Below are positions 35,818 to 36,214 of a stretch of DNA of 36,214 nucleotides, in pieces. The DNA is from Gammaproteobacteria bacterium. GTDB taxonomy: Bacteria > Pseudomonadota > Gammaproteobacteria > GCA-002705445 > GCA-002716945. Each line of letters starts with the position of its first letter. The first letter of the stretch is position 1. Below the pieces are notes generated by a model that did not search any database, was not told where the DNA came from, and saw only the letters and a program-made list of their open reading frames with translations. The stretch lies in contig JABHRC010000041.1 of assembly GCA_018670435.1 (NCBI GenBank), forward strand, positions 1 through 36,214, written 5' to 3'. The translations under genes and the position numbers were made by a program.

Positions 35818-35991
35818 ATGCTTACTAAAGAAATTAAAGATCAATTAAAAGAAGGACTGATTAAAAATAATCATGACTGGGAAATATTTTACAAACCCTA
35901 TTTAAATGGCCATAGACCAAACATCATTGCCTTTAATAAAAATTATGGTATTAAATTTATAGAATATATAGTGGAGCCAAAACAAAAATAA
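35818..35991 (+). CDS. 57-aa fragment resembling the start of a NERD nuclease domain
   Basis: The ORF encodes an N-terminal helix, then DWEIFYKPYLNGHRPNIIAF and KNYGIKFIEYIVEPK before TAA. The pattern DWxxYxxPYLNGxRPDxxxxxxxxGxxxFEVK opens NERD-type (PD-(D/E)XK) domains at the front of some UvrD-like helicases. Here the usual RPD is RPN and the final E-V-K is E-Y-I, so the catalytic Asp and Lys are lost and the domain ends at once. It may be a decayed gene or a small non-catalytic relative. The next ORF starts in its stop codon (TAATG). The tmRNA gene is close by. Confidence 0.5.
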   Translation: MLTKEIKDQLKEGLIKNNHDWEIFYKPYLNGHRPNIIAFNKNYGIKFIEYIVEPKQK

Positions 35992-36098
35992 TGAAAGCAT
36001 TCGTGTCAATGTCTAGAATTAGAAAAAGTATTTCAGGATCTCATCTCATTATTATTAGTGATGATCCAGTATTAGAAAAAATCATCTTGAATAGTTAA
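35991..36098 (+). CDS. putative 35-aa ORF, possibly a remnant
   Basis: ATG 35991 overlaps the previous TAA. The peptide is MKAFVSMSRIRKSISGSHLI and 15 more residues (IISDDPVLEKIILNS). RIRKSISGSHLIII faintly recalls the RIRGVAGSGK P-loop that follows NERD domains in NERD-helicases, with the glycine-lysine lost. That likeness is weak. It could instead be chance coding in AT-rich DNA. It ends 20 bases before the tmRNA 3' end. Confidence 0.3.
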   Translation: MKAFVSMSRIRKSISGSHLIIISDDPVLEKIILNS

Positions 36099-36117
36099 AT
36101 TGTACTATCTAATTTTA

Positions 36118-36214
36118 TGGAGACGGCGGGAATCGAACCCGCGTCCGCAGCAATTTCCAATTCAAGTCATCCACAGGCTTGTTTGGTTTTTCGAAACCAA
36201 TAAAATTTGTTTGT
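36118..36214 (-). ncRNA. ssrA: tmRNA (ssrA), 3' part
   Basis: Read on the minus strand the 3' end is GGACGCGGGTTCGATTCCCG followed by CCGTCTCCA. This is the tRNA-like T arm (GCGGG/CCCGC with loop TTCGATT) plus acceptor strand and discriminator A. Upstream come AAGCCTGTGGATGACTTG and a GGTTT/AAACC hairpin, part of the last pseudoknot. tmRNA with SmpB rescues stalled ribosomes. The 5' half and the tag reading frame are outside the window. The three bases beyond the discriminator do not encode CCA. Confidence 0.92.

Noticed and set aside
1-36214. Prophage, IS element, CRISPR array or replication origin
   Set aside because: No transposase, integrase, phage structural gene, direct-repeat array or DnaA-box cluster was seen.

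Overview
The window is an AT-rich bacterial chromosome segment. Its gene content and protein sequences place it in the Gammaproteobacteria: mnmA-hflD, IHF alpha, a TonB-type copper receptor, an IscR/IscU pair, a YqiB-like DUF1249 protein and a TorF-like barrel. Spacers are very short, many genes overlap and the GC content is low. This suggests a streamlined free-living marine lineage of the SAR86 type. That placement is inference, because no marker search was possible. I see no IS element, prophage, integrase or CRISPR array.

Layout. (1) 1-3710: tRNA-Asn with a good promoter, a tiny membrane ORF, an aminotransferase on the minus strand, uvrB, then tRNA-Val. (2) 3720-13661: a long co-directional translation block, thrS-infC-rpmI-rplT-pheS-pheT-ihfA-merR-like-nuclease-prfB-lysS. 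infC appears to start at AUU. prfB has a +1 programmed frameshift with an unusual GUU slippery codon. pheT lacks the usual N-terminal tRNA-binding domain. (3) 13651-25513: purB with a small overlapping gene, mnmA-hflD, and TCA/glyoxylate genes (fumC, acnA, aceA, icd). Between fumC and acnA lies a three-gene membrane cassette: a TolQ/ExbB/MotA-type channel, an ExbD-like protein with an unusual periplasmic domain, and a two-TM protein. It is the best candidate here for an undescribed system. (4) 25516-28656: infA, a DUF1249 gene, iscR (no cluster-ligand cysteines), iscU without iscS, a DUF2892 protein with a clear terminator, an AlkA-type glycosylase, a 46-aa Lys-rich ORF and a free-standing sigma-70 region 1.1-like protein. 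(5) 28658-36214: a copper-uptake pair (DUF2946-like protein and OprC/NosA-type receptor), a DUF457 membrane protein, a TorF-like barrel, tiny ORFs, an unknown 193-aa protein, gamma-glutamyltransferase, two short ORFs that may be a decayed nuclease/helicase gene, and the 3' part of ssrA (tmRNA) running off the end.

How the genes work together. Block 2 supplies translation factors and three aminoacyl-tRNA synthetases. Block 3 links the TCA cycle and glyoxylate bypass: aconitase makes isocitrate, which AceA and Icd compete for, and fumarase acts further round. The copper pair and Ggt point to scavenging of metals and glutathione-type peptides at the envelope. Neither the two tRNAs nor the tmRNA encodes its CCA end, so a CCA-adding enzyme is needed.
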